Shown here: piece after piece, positions 19,937 to 27,613 of the stretch
Position numbering within the stretch: the stretch's first letter is position 1
Layout: each line of letters opens with the position of its first letter
Assembly (NCBI RefSeq): GCF_007991175.1
Contig: NZ_BJXV01000008.1
Location: 186,001 to 250,000 of the forward strand
Reading direction: 5' to 3'
DNA length: 64,000 nucleotides
DNA from: Halovibrio variabilis
GTDB taxonomy: Bacteria; Pseudomonadota; Gammaproteobacteria; Pseudomonadales; Halomonadaceae
Notes under the pieces: model-generated
What the model saw: only the letters and a program-made list of their open reading frames with translations
What the model was told of the DNA's origin: nothing
Databases searched by the model: none
Translations under genes and position numbers: made by a program

Positions 19937-20182
19937 CTAACGCTCGTCGTCGTCTGCTAACGATTGCCTGCGTTTAGCGGCCTGTTTTTGGTAGCGCTTG
20001 TGGCGGTAAAGACGCACCAACGCAATCACGACCGCCGCCGCCAGCATGGCGGCCAATACAACGCCCATCCAGGGGCGTGCGGCAGTACCCATGACGGTTT
20101 CCAGGGCAATGATCAGGGTTAAACCAATCGCTTGGGAACCGATCGCTAGCGCGCGCAGCTTATCGAAAGCGGGTGGGGGCAT
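19937..20182 (-). CDS. Small two-helix membrane protein of unknown function
   Basis: This 81-residue product has two predicted membrane helices (about residues 12-32 and 40-58) and a basic, polar tail ending RRQSLADDDER. The ATG at 20182 was chosen over one nine codons upstream because ACGGAG lies directly before it. I do not recognise the family. It is divergent from the TlpA-like gene and 119 bp from the start of the binding-protein gene. Confidence 0.65.
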   Translation of the reverse strand: MPPPAFDKLRALAIGSQAIGLTLIIALETVMGTAARPWMGVVLAAMLAAAVVIALVRLYRHKRYQKQAAKRRQSLADDDER

Positions 20183-20299
20183 AACGTCTCCGTAATTGTC
20201 AGCTCGCATGGTATGGTCTGTCAGTGTAACCGCTTAACGCAACGCTTAAACGGGAAACCTAATTCGAAACTTAACTGGAAACCCAGCAACTGGAACCCC

Positions 20300-21103
20300 A
20301 TGAACGCCATTGCCCTCGGCCCGCTTTTGATTTCATTGCCGCGTCTCTACGCCATTGGCTGCGCGCTGCTGCTGCTGCTCGGCGCGCGCTTTTTGTTAGG
20401 GCTGCCACGCCCGATTCAGCAGCGCTGGTTTAGCGGGCTGATCATTGTTTGGCTGGTTGGCGCCCGGGCAGGTCACATCGTGCTCAATCTGGAAAGCTAC
20501 GGCGCCACCCCGCTTGAAGCGCTTAAAGTCTGGCAGCCCGGCTACCATGGCCTATGGGGACTCGCCGCCGGCTTGGTCTGGACAGCCTGGGCGCTGCGGG
20601 CACGGCTGTTAGCCATGGGCGGCGCCATGGCCATGCTCATCGCCGCTTCCAGCCTTTGGCTGGTGCTGGTCACCCTGGCGCCCTTGGGCAATGACGTTGC
20701 CGTTGAGGCGCTGCCGGACGTCACCCTGGAGGATATTGACGGTCAGCAGGTGCCTCTGCCGTCGCTGGCCGAAGGCGGTGATTTGATTATCGTCAACTTA
20801 TGGGCCACTTGGTGCCCGCCCTGCCTGCGCGAAATGCCGCTGCTTGAAGAGGCCGCCCAGCGCGATGGCGTTAGCGTGGTGGTTGCCAACCAGGGCGAAG
20901 ACCTGCTGCCCATAGTGCGCTACCTGGACGAACAGCAGCTTGAATTTCGCTATGCGCTGCGCGATCCCGGTCAGCAGCTCATGGCGCTTTTTCAAGCGCC
21001 GGGGTTGCCCACCACCGTGCTATTTGACGGCCAGGGCAACACCCTGGATGTGCACGTAGGCGAGCTAACCCGCGCCCATCTGGATCGCTGGTTAGCCGAT
21101 TGA
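20300..21103 (+). CDS. Lgt-like membrane domain fused to a TlpA-type thioredoxin
   Basis: This 267-residue protein has two parts. Residues 1-127 are membrane-embedded; residues 54-100 (GARAGHI, then PLEALKVWQ and PGYHGLWG) resemble the central region of prolipoprotein diacylglyceryl transferase, including its histidine. Residues 135-267 form a periplasmic thioredoxin fold with LWATWCPPCLREMP, so the CxxC is CPPC at 172-175, and a cis-proline PGLPTT. It probably reduces disulfides in the periplasm. The membrane domain is too short to be a full Lgt. An upstream in-frame start was rejected because it adds 29 low-complexity residues. Confidence 0.8.
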   Translation: MNAIALGPLLISLPRLYAIGCALLLLLGARFLLGLPRPIQQRWFSGLIIVWLVGARAGHIVLNLESYGATPLEALKVWQPGYHGLWGLAAGLVWTAWALRARLLAMGGAMAMLIAASSLWLVLVTLAPLGNDVAVEALPDVTLEDIDGQQVPLPSLAEGGDLIIVNLWATWCPPCLREMPLLEEAAQRDGVSVVVANQGEDLLPIVRYLDEQQLEFRYALRDPGQQLMALFQAPGLPTTVLFDGQGNTLDVHVGELTRAHLDRWLAD

Positions 21104-21217
21104 TGCCGATACACCTTAATCCCTCCGCGGCTTTGCGTTAGAATCCCCCGCCCTGTTTGCCGTCGGCGCTCCCCACCGGCGGCATACGACCCGTTTTGCA
21201 GACATCCCCGAGGCATC

Positions 21218-24163
21218 ATGAGCGATTTTTCTCCCGGCCAACGCTGGATTAGCGACGGCGAAGCTGAGCTTGGGCTTGGCACCGTGCTTAACTGCGACAC
21301 CCGTAGCGTTACCATTTTGTTCAGTGCCAGTCAGGAAACCCGTACCTACAATACCCGCCAGGCCCCGCTGACCCGGGTGATGTTCGGCAGCGGCGACCGC
21401 GTTCTCTCCGCCGACGGCTGGCACATGGTGGTCGACGACAGCAAAGCGTCCGACGGCCTGATTACCTATATCGGTGAGGATAGCCAAGGCAACCCGCGTG
21501 AGCTGCCCGAAACCAAGCTTGCCGACACCATGCAGTTCGATCAGGCGCGCGATCGTTTATTGACCGGCCAAGTCGATCGCAACGACTGGTTTGACCTCCG
21601 CTTTCGCACCCTGCACCACTTTCAGCGCATTGAGCAGCACAGCGCACTGGGCTTTTCCGGGCCGCGCATCGACCTGATTCCCCACCAGCTCTACATTGCC
21701 GACGAGGTCGCCCATCGCCACGCCCCGCGCGTGCTGTTGGCGGACGAAGTGGGCCTGGGTAAAACCATTGAAGCGGGGCTGATCCTGCACCGGCTGCTGC
21801 TCACCGGTCGCGCCGAGCGCGCGCTGATTTTGGTCCCTGACAGCCTCACCCATCAATGGTTGGTCGAGCTGCTGCGGCGTTTCTCGCTCAACGTCTCGCT
21901 GTTAGATGAAACCCAAAGCCAGGCCCACGGCAGCGACAACCCGTTTGAGAGCGCCCAGCTCGTGTTGGCTAGCCAAGGCTGGCTATTTGCCAACCCTCAG
22001 CGTCAGGAGCAGGCGCTGGCCAGCCAGTTCGATATGCTTATCGTTGACGAAGCCCACCACCTGGATTGGAACGAAGCAGGCAGCGGCCCTGGTTATCGAT
22101 GCGTCGAGCAGCTTGCGGCGGTGATTCCCGGTCTGCTGCTGCTCACCGCCACGCCCGAGCAAATGGGCATTAACAGCCACTTCGCCCGCCTGCGTTTGCT
22201 GGACCCCGAGCGCTACCACGACCTTGAGCGTTTCAAAGCGGAAGAGAGTCACTACACCGAGGTGGCCAGCGCCATCGATGCCTTAGCCGCGCTGCCAGGC
22301 GACCCTGACGCCCGCGCCCGGGTGTCTGCCGTGGCTGATGACCGCGACAGTCAGGCCTTGCTTGCCACGCTATGCAATAGCGAAGCCAGCAAAGCCCAGC
22401 AGGACACCGCCCGCGCCCAGTTGAGCGAAGCGCTGCTTGACCGCCACGGCACGGGGCGGGTGATGTTTCGTAACAGCCGCCGCCACGTCGGCGGCTTCCC
22501 CGAGCGGCGCTTGCACTTAGCGCCGCTCGCGCTGCCGCCCGCCTATCGGCGCATCGTGCGCCGCCTAGAGCGCGATGACGATTACCTTGATGAGCTGTTG
22601 ATCGAGACCGGCATGGATCATCCCGACGTGCTGATTTATCCCGATGCAGCCTACCGCGAACTTAGCGACGATCCGCTCAACAGCGAACCCTGGTGGCACA
22701 TTGACCCGCGGGTTAACTGGCTGCTGGAAAAACTCAGCGATGACGGTGACAGTGGCTTTGCCAACGACAAAGTACTGGTGATTGCGCACCACCGGGAGAC
22801 CGCCGAAGGGCTTGCCGAAGGGCTGCGAGTATTAGGCGGCTACCATGCGCCAGTGTTCCACGAAGACCTCTCCCTGATAGAGCGCGACCGTGCGGCGGCG
22901 GCTTTTGCCGACGATGAAGACGGGGCCCAAGTACTGGTGTGCTCGGAAATTGGTTCTGAGGGGCGTAACTTCCAGTTCTGTCGGCATCTGGTGATGTTCG
23001 ACATGCCCCAGCACCCGGATCAGCTCGAACAGCGCATTGGCCGACTGGACCGCATCGGCCAGCTAAACGCCATCGAGCTGCACATTCCCACCTTTGAAGG
23101 CAGCCCAGGCCAACGCCTGCTGCGTTGGTACCACGAAGGCATGGACGCCTTCAGCGCGCCTCACGGGGTGGGCAGCGAACTGTTTGAAGCCTTTGGCGAT
23201 GCCCTGGCCGACGCCCTGTTGGATGATGAAACCCTTGACGAGATCATCGCCGAAACCCGCACGATGTTTAGCGCCAAGCTGGCGGAACACGATGCCGGAC
23301 GTAACCGGCTGCTAGAACTCAACGCCTGCCGCCCTGCGCGGGCTCAGCAGGTGATCGACGCCGTTCGCGAGCTCGACGAGGACCCTGCCCTGCCGCGCTA
23401 CATTGAGCGGGCACTGGATGTTTTCGGCGTGGATAGCCAGGAAATTGGCAAGGGGCTCATCCACCTAAAACCCAGCCAACATATGCTGGACGGCTTACCC
23501 GGACTGGTTAAGGGCGAAGAAGGCTATACCGCCACCCTAAGCCGCGCCCAGGCACTGGCCCGGGACGATGTTCAGCGGCTTTCCTGGGAGCACCCGTTGA
23601 TACGCGAAATGATGGGTCGCGTGCTGGATGGGACCATGGGCAATTCGGCGCTCGCGCTGCTGCGTCACGATGCCATTCCCGGCGGCCGACTGATGGCCGA
23701 GCTGGTGTTCCGCACCCACTGCCCGGCGCCCAAAAAGCTGCACCTTAACCGCTTCCTGCCGCCCACCGCCGTGCGCGTGTTACTGGATGAATCAGGCGCT
23801 AACTTGACCAGCAAGATCTCCTTTACCGGTCTGGGTAAGAACCTGCAGAAGGTCAATAAATCGCTGGCGCGTGATTTGATCAAAAGCCGCCACGACCAGC
23901 TGCGCCAGCTGCTCACCCAGGGCGAAGGCGAGGCCGAGCGCCAGCTGCCCAGCATTGTCGAAAATGCCGAAGCGCAGATGCGCGCTCATCTGGACGCTGA
24001 ACTGGCTCGGCTAACCGCCCTTGCCGAACACAACCCAGCGGTACGCGGCACGGAAATCGACGCGCTGAAGAATGAGCGTCAGGCGCTTAGTGAAGCGATT
24101 GAAAACACCCGCCTGCGGCTTGATTCGGTGCGGGTGATTATCACCGTCGATGCTGATCGCTAG
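21218..24163 (+). CDS. rapA: RNA polymerase-associated Swi2/Snf2 ATPase RapA
   Basis: This 981-residue protein (E. coli RapA 968) frees stalled or post-termination RNA polymerase. The N-terminal RNA polymerase-binding domain begins FSPGQRWISDGEAELGLGTV. The Snf2 ATPase core has DEVGLGKT (176-183), DEAHHLDWNE from 277, LLTATPEQMG and the helicase C part with EIGSEGRNFQFCRHLV and QRIGRLDRIGQ. The C-terminal end contains a coiled region typical of the family. It stands alone, converging with the next gene after an 11-bp gap with no visible terminator. Confidence 0.96.
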   Translation: MSDFSPGQRWISDGEAELGLGTVLNCDTRSVTILFSASQETRTYNTRQAPLTRVMFGSGDRVLSADGWHMVVDDSKASDGLITYIGEDSQGNPRELPETKLADTMQFDQARDRLLTGQVDRNDWFDLRFRTLHHFQRIEQHSALGFSGPRIDLIPHQLYIADEVAHRHAPRVLLADEVGLGKTIEAGLILHRLLLTGRAERALILVPDSLTHQWLVELLRRFSLNVSLLDETQSQAHGSDNPFESAQLVLASQGWLFANPQRQEQALASQFDMLIVDEAHHLDWNEAGSGPGYRCVEQLAAVIPGLLLLTATPEQMGINSHFARLRLLDPERYHDLERFKAEESHYTEVASAIDALAALPGDPDARARVSAVADDRDSQALLATLCNSEASKAQQDTARAQLSEALLDRHGTGRVMFRNSRRHVGGFPERRLHLAPLALPPAYRRIVRRLERDDDYLDELLIETGMDHPDVLIYPDAAYRELSDDPLNSEPWWHIDPRVNWLLEKLSDDGDSGFANDKVLVIAHHRETAEGLAEGLRVLGGYHAPVFHEDLSLIERDRAAAAFADDEDGAQVLVCSEIGSEGRNFQFCRHLVMFDMPQHPDQLEQRIGRLDRIGQLNAIELHIPTFEGSPGQRLLRWYHEGMDAFSAPHGVGSELFEAFGDALADALLDDETLDEIIAETRTMFSAKLAEHDAGRNRLLELNACRPARAQQVIDAVRELDEDPALPRYIERALDVFGVDSQEIGKGLIHLKPSQHMLDGLPGLVKGEEGYTATLSRAQALARDDVQRLSWEHPLIREMMGRVLDGTMGNSALALLRHDAIPGGRLMAELVFRTHCPAPKKLHLNRFLPPTAVRVLLDESGANLTSKISFTGLGKNLQKVNKSLARDLIKSRHDQLRQLLTQGEGEAERQLPSIVENAEAQMRAHLDAELARLTALAEHNPAVRGTEIDALKNERQALSEAIENTRLRLDSVRVIITVDADR

Positions 24164-24174
24164 GCGAAGGCTGC

Positions 24175-25077
24175 CTAAAGGATGTCCTCAAGCGCCTTGT
24201 CGAGCGTAGGGTACTGAAATGTAAACCCTGCCTTTTCAAGGCGTGCGGGGCGCATATCCGCCCCGGTCAGCAATAGCTTCGACATTTCCCCAAACGCCGC
24301 TTTAAGTACAAACGCCGGTACCGGGAATATCGCTGGCCGATGTAAATGCTTGGCCAACGTCTGGGTAAACTCGGCGTTGGTGACCGGATGCGGCGCGCTC
24401 GCGTTAAATGCGCCGTTTAAGGTGTCGTGTTCGAGGAGAAACAGGATCGCCGCGACAAGATCTTCACGGTGGATCCACGGCATAAACTGCTCACCGCTGC
24501 CAAACCGGCCGCCCAAACCCAGCTTAAACGGTGGCAACATTTTGGCCAAGCTGCCGCCGTTGGCTTCCAGCACCAGGCCAATGCGCACAATGGCCAGCCG
24601 CACCCCCATTGCCTCAACCGGCTGCGCGGCCTCCTCCCACTGCTTACACAGCCGATGGTCAAACTCATCATGGGGCTGGGTCTCTTCGGTGACCACGCGC
24701 TTGCCTTGATCGCCGTAATAGCCCATCGCGGAAGCCGACACCATCACCTTGGGCAGCGGCTGGCCGTTAGCGTTGAGCTGCTCGCAAAGCGTCACTAACT
24801 GTTCAGTGGCCCCCACGCGCGAATTAATCAGCGCCGCTTTTTGCGCATCGCTCCAGCGCTTCGCTGCAATCGGCTCACCGGCTAGGTTGATCAACGCATC
24901 CGGTGGTGACTCGATAAATGCCTGAGCGCTATCGCGGATGTCACAGTCGATGGGCAGGCGCTCGCGCACTTTATGGGGCGTGCGCGACACCACCTGGACT
25001 TCATGGCCCTGCGCCACAAGCTCAGGACAAAGCCGCTGGCCGACAAAACCACTGCCCCCGGTCACTAATACGCGCAT
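24175..25077 (-). CDS. TIGR01777-family NAD(P)-dependent epimerase (YfcH-like)
   Basis: This 300-residue extended SDR protein begins MRVLVTGGSGFVGQRL, a dinucleotide-binding GxxGxxG. It carries INLAGEPIAAKRWSDAQK and SASAMGYYGDQG, hallmarks of the YfcH/SDR39U1 family, and the C-terminal DUF1731 region (HRPAIFPVPAFVLKAAFGEMSKLLLTG). The substrate is unknown for the family. It is divergent from the FAD oxidoreductase and shares a 211-bp intergenic region with TTGTAC motifs, so it may belong to the light-response cluster. From memory, pseudomonads keep similar genes beside photolyase. Confidence 0.88.
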   Translation of the reverse strand: MRVLVTGGSGFVGQRLCPELVAQGHEVQVVSRTPHKVRERLPIDCDIRDSAQAFIESPPDALINLAGEPIAAKRWSDAQKAALINSRVGATEQLVTLCEQLNANGQPLPKVMVSASAMGYYGDQGKRVVTEETQPHDEFDHRLCKQWEEAAQPVEAMGVRLAIVRIGLVLEANGGSLAKMLPPFKLGLGGRFGSGEQFMPWIHREDLVAAILFLLEHDTLNGAFNASAPHPVTNAEFTQTLAKHLHRPAIFPVPAFVLKAAFGEMSKLLLTGADMRPARLEKAGFTFQYPTLDKALEDIL

Positions 25078-25150
25078 GGCGTTACTCCTTTGGTGTTGCT
25101 GGTGTCGCTATTTTAGCGTTTTTTGCAGGTCGCCTTGGCAAACGCCTCAC

Positions 25151-25214
25151 TGCGCGGCGACTATGCTCACGGCGCGGCGACTATGCGGCAAATAAAAGGT
25201 GGCAAATAAAATGC
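25151..25214. repeat. Two short tandem duplications in the divergent promoter region
   Basis: GCGCGGCGACTATGC occurs at 25152 and again 20 bp later at 25172. Directly after, GGCAAATAAAA occurs at 25187 and 25201, 14 bp apart. Both pairs lie between the divergent epimerase and oxidoreductase genes. Confidence 0.7.
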
Positions 25215-25222
25215 TATTTGTA

Positions 25223-25253
25223 TTGTACGGTATTTATACACAACTGTTACAAT
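25223..25253 (+). promoter_or_regulatory. Promoter with TTGTAC -35 and candidate LitR/MerR operator
   Basis: TTGTAC (25223-25228) is followed after 19 bp by TACAAT (25248-25253), a -10 close to consensus. A 19-bp spacer is the hallmark of MerR-controlled promoters. The TATACA and TTACAA elements place ACA triplets 11 bp apart (25238 and 25249), the phasing used by CarH-type proteins. The same TTGTAC hexamer appears upstream of the MerR gene. The operator role is inferred. Confidence 0.45.
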
Positions 25254-25288
25254 AAGAAACTATACCCGCTTCAATGCCGCGAGGGGTT

Positions 25289-26362
25289 ATGACCACACCG
25301 CTACTATCACCGCACACCGAAAGCCACTCCATTGCGATCATCGGGGCCGGCCTTTCGGGCCTCGCCTGTGGCCAGGCGCTGGCCAGCAGTGGCGTTGCCA
25401 TTTCGCTGTTTGATAAAGCGCGCGGGCCCGGCGGTCGCATGTCGAGCAAGCAGCGGCCCAGCGCCACGCTGGATCTGGGCGCCCAGGCCTTCAGCGTACG
25501 CGATCCCGACTTTCAATGCGCGGTGGACCAATGGCTGTCCATCGGCTGCGTCGCCCCTTGGCCGACGCGCACCTATCAGGCTAGCTCAAGTGGCTGGCAG
25601 GCGCATAACGATGGTCAAACGCGCTATACCGGCGCCCCACGCATGAGCGCCTTAACGCGCCACTTGGCAGATTCTTTGGCCGCCTTACCCACTACCCAGA
25701 CGTACATGGGCACTGCCATTGCAGCGCTGGAGCGCACGCCCACCGCCTGGCAGCTGGTTGATGATAACGGCACTGCTCACGGGCCTTTCGATTACGTGGT
25801 TATCAGTGCCCCGCCGCCCCAGGCCCAGGCGCTGGTCGCGCCATGGGACGACGACCTCGCGGCCGCCTGCCAAGCTCGCCAGCAGCGTGCCTGCTGGGCA
25901 GGTTGGGCGATTTTTGAGCAACCTTTACCCCGCTTGACCGAGGTTGATCACGCCTGGCAGATGGCACGCGTCGACCACCCCGCACTGCGCCTGATCTCGC
26001 GCAACCAGACAAAACCCGGCCGCGACGACCAGCCGGAAAGCGTCAGCCTGCTGGCCCAGCTTGACTGGAGCGAAATTAACTTAGAACAACCCGCCGCGGT
26101 GATTGCCGAGCAGCTCTTCGCGGCGCTAAAAAGCGTTTTCCCGGCATCAGCAACGTTGCCCAGGGTCATCGAAACGGGCGCCCACCGCTGGCGTTATTCG
26201 CAGCCAGCCACCCCTTGCGAATACACTTTCTTATATACGGCAGATGGCCTGGCGCTATGTGGCGATAGTTTTCGCGATGGGCGCGTCGAAGATGCCTGGC
26301 TTTCAGGGCATCATCTAGCGCAAGCGCTGCTCGCCAAGGCACTAGTAGGCCGGTCGGTCTGA
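25289..26362 (+). CDS. FAD/NAD(P)-binding oxidoreductase, renalase-like
   Basis: This 357-residue flavoprotein has the N-terminal dinucleotide-binding motif SIAIIGAGLSGLACGQAL followed by FDKARGPGGRMSS, the pattern of the COG3380 family. The C-terminal end (DGLALCGDSFRDGRVEDAWLSG) is the second FAD-binding segment. The reaction is unknown. The ATG at 25289 has GAGGGG just before it; a start five codons upstream is possible. It lies directly upstream of the MerR regulator, with a candidate MerR-type promoter, and probably belongs to the same regulon. Confidence 0.85.
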   Translation: MTTPLLSPHTESHSIAIIGAGLSGLACGQALASSGVAISLFDKARGPGGRMSSKQRPSATLDLGAQAFSVRDPDFQCAVDQWLSIGCVAPWPTRTYQASSSGWQAHNDGQTRYTGAPRMSALTRHLADSLAALPTTQTYMGTAIAALERTPTAWQLVDDNGTAHGPFDYVVISAPPPQAQALVAPWDDDLAAACQARQQRACWAGWAIFEQPLPRLTEVDHAWQMARVDHPALRLISRNQTKPGRDDQPESVSLLAQLDWSEINLEQPAAVIAEQLFAALKSVFPASATLPRVIETGAHRWRYSQPATPCEYTFLYTADGLALCGDSFRDGRVEDAWLSGHHLAQALLAKALVGRSV

Positions 26363-26396
26363 TAGCTAAATTTTATGACGGCGTAGGAAGGATTCT

Positions 26397-26432
26397 TATA
26401 AAGGTTGTACCGGGTAGCGACAAGTTGTACAA
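26397..26432 (+). promoter_or_regulatory. Candidate operator upstream of the MerR gene
   Basis: A -10-like TATAAA (26397-26402) is followed by GTTGTAC at 26404 and GTTGTACAA at 26424. The two hexamers are exactly 20 bp apart, i.e. two helical turns on one face of the DNA. The second is part of the palindrome TTGTACAA. Placement at or just after a start site would suit autorepression by a MerR/LitR-type dimer. The 238-bp gap holds no gene. Confidence 0.45.
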
Positions 26433-26600
26433 ATGGGCATAGAGTATTGTGCTTATGTTTGGCTCTTTAATCAGGCAACTTAACATGGAACATGTATTAC
26501 CTTCGCCGCCGCGAACAATGTCGCCCCCCTGCAGCACTCGGCTGCGGTCAACGAATGCCCGGCTAATTAAGTTGATGTTAACGACGAGGCACTGGTGCCC

Positions 26601-27521
26601 ATGAGTCACAAGGCGACCCACCCCGCCGATACGCCGCTGTATCCCATCCGCGAGGTTTCGCGCATAACGGGTGTCAATTCGGTCACGCTGCGCGCCTGGG
26701 AACGACGCTATGGTTTAATTCGCCCCCAGCGCACCCCGAAGGGCCACCGACTTTATGCCCAGGACGATATCACCCGCATCGAACGTATCTTGCAGTGGCT
26801 CAACCGTGGTGTGCCGGTCAGTCAAGTCGCCGACTTGCTTGACCAGCCCGAAACGATTGAAACGCCCACGTCCGATACGGGCGACTGGGCGAGCCAGCGC
26901 CAGCAGCTACAGGCCATTATCGAGGCGCTCGATCTACCCAAGTTAGAGGCGTTTTATTACCAAAGCCTAGCGCTCTATCCGCTCAGCATTGCGATTAATG
27001 AACTCTGGCAACCGGTCATTTTAACCTTGGAAGCCAAGTGGGCTATTCAGGCGGATCAGTTAGTTCGCCGCACGCTTGAGGCGTTTTTGCGCAGCCAGGT
27101 GGGCATACGCTTACACTATGCCAACCAAACGACCCGGGGGCCGTTGATTCTACTCAACGCCATGCCGGATGACCCTGGCCCGCTGTGGGTGTTGATGTCC
27201 GCGCTGATGGCCAGCGAACAGGGTTACCGCGTGCAGATGCTTGACCACTCGTTACCGCTGGAGGACCTGCCCCAGGCGGTGGCCCGCCTGCACTCATCAA
27301 TGGTGCTGCTTTCCAGCGGCCAACGCGAGAACGATAGCTATATTCACCAAGCGCTGCCCAAAGCGGCCACGTCACTCAACGTCCCCATTGGGGTGTGTGG
27401 CGAGGTGGCGCGTCTGCGTGAAAACGACCTGCGCGACAGCCCCGTGCATATGCTAGGCGATGACCTGCCCCAGGCCATTGCCCGCCTGCGCCCCTTGCTG
27501 CGCGAGTGTGGCGTCCTGTAA
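26601..27521 (+). CDS. MerR-family regulator of the LitR/CarH type without B12 ligands
   Basis: This 306-residue protein has an N-terminal MerR winged helix (YPIREVSRITGVNSVTLRAW, then ERRYGLI) and a C-terminal part with the size and helix pattern of the cobalamin-binding module of LitR/CarH light sensors. W147 of the helical bundle is kept, but the Glu-His pair expected ten residues on is Arg-Thr (157-158). The His that coordinates cobalt is replaced: GExHxLG reads DDPGPLW (190-196). It should therefore not bind adenosylcobalamin in the CarH way. A GTG two codons upstream is an alternative start. It stands before photolyase. Confidence 0.82.
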   Translation: MSHKATHPADTPLYPIREVSRITGVNSVTLRAWERRYGLIRPQRTPKGHRLYAQDDITRIERILQWLNRGVPVSQVADLLDQPETIETPTSDTGDWASQRQQLQAIIEALDLPKLEAFYYQSLALYPLSIAINELWQPVILTLEAKWAIQADQLVRRTLEAFLRSQVGIRLHYANQTTRGPLILLNAMPDDPGPLWVLMSALMASEQGYRVQMLDHSLPLEDLPQAVARLHSSMVLLSSGQRENDSYIHQALPKAATSLNVPIGVCGEVARLRENDLRDSPVHMLGDDLPQAIARLRPLLRECGVL

Positions 27522-27539
27522 CGAGCAGGCTGTCACCCT

Positions 27540-27574
27540 GGCCGATCCGCCTCAGGCGATCGGCCATTTTTTTA
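27540..27574 (+). terminator. Terminator between the MerR gene and photolyase
   Basis: GGCCGATC pairs with GATCGGCC around an inner GCC-TCA-GGC, followed by ATTTTTTTATC. It begins 19 bp after the MerR stop and 40 bp before the photolyase start, so it should end or attenuate the MerR transcript. Confidence 0.75.
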
Positions 27575-27613
27575 TCACGCCGCGCGGGAGACCCCCTTTT
27601 GACAGGAGAGCCC

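Noticed and set aside
20300..20680. A complete prolipoprotein diacylglyceryl transferase
   Set aside because: Only the central part of Lgt is represented, in about 127 residues, and it is joined in frame to a thioredoxin domain; a functional lgt must be sought elsewhere.
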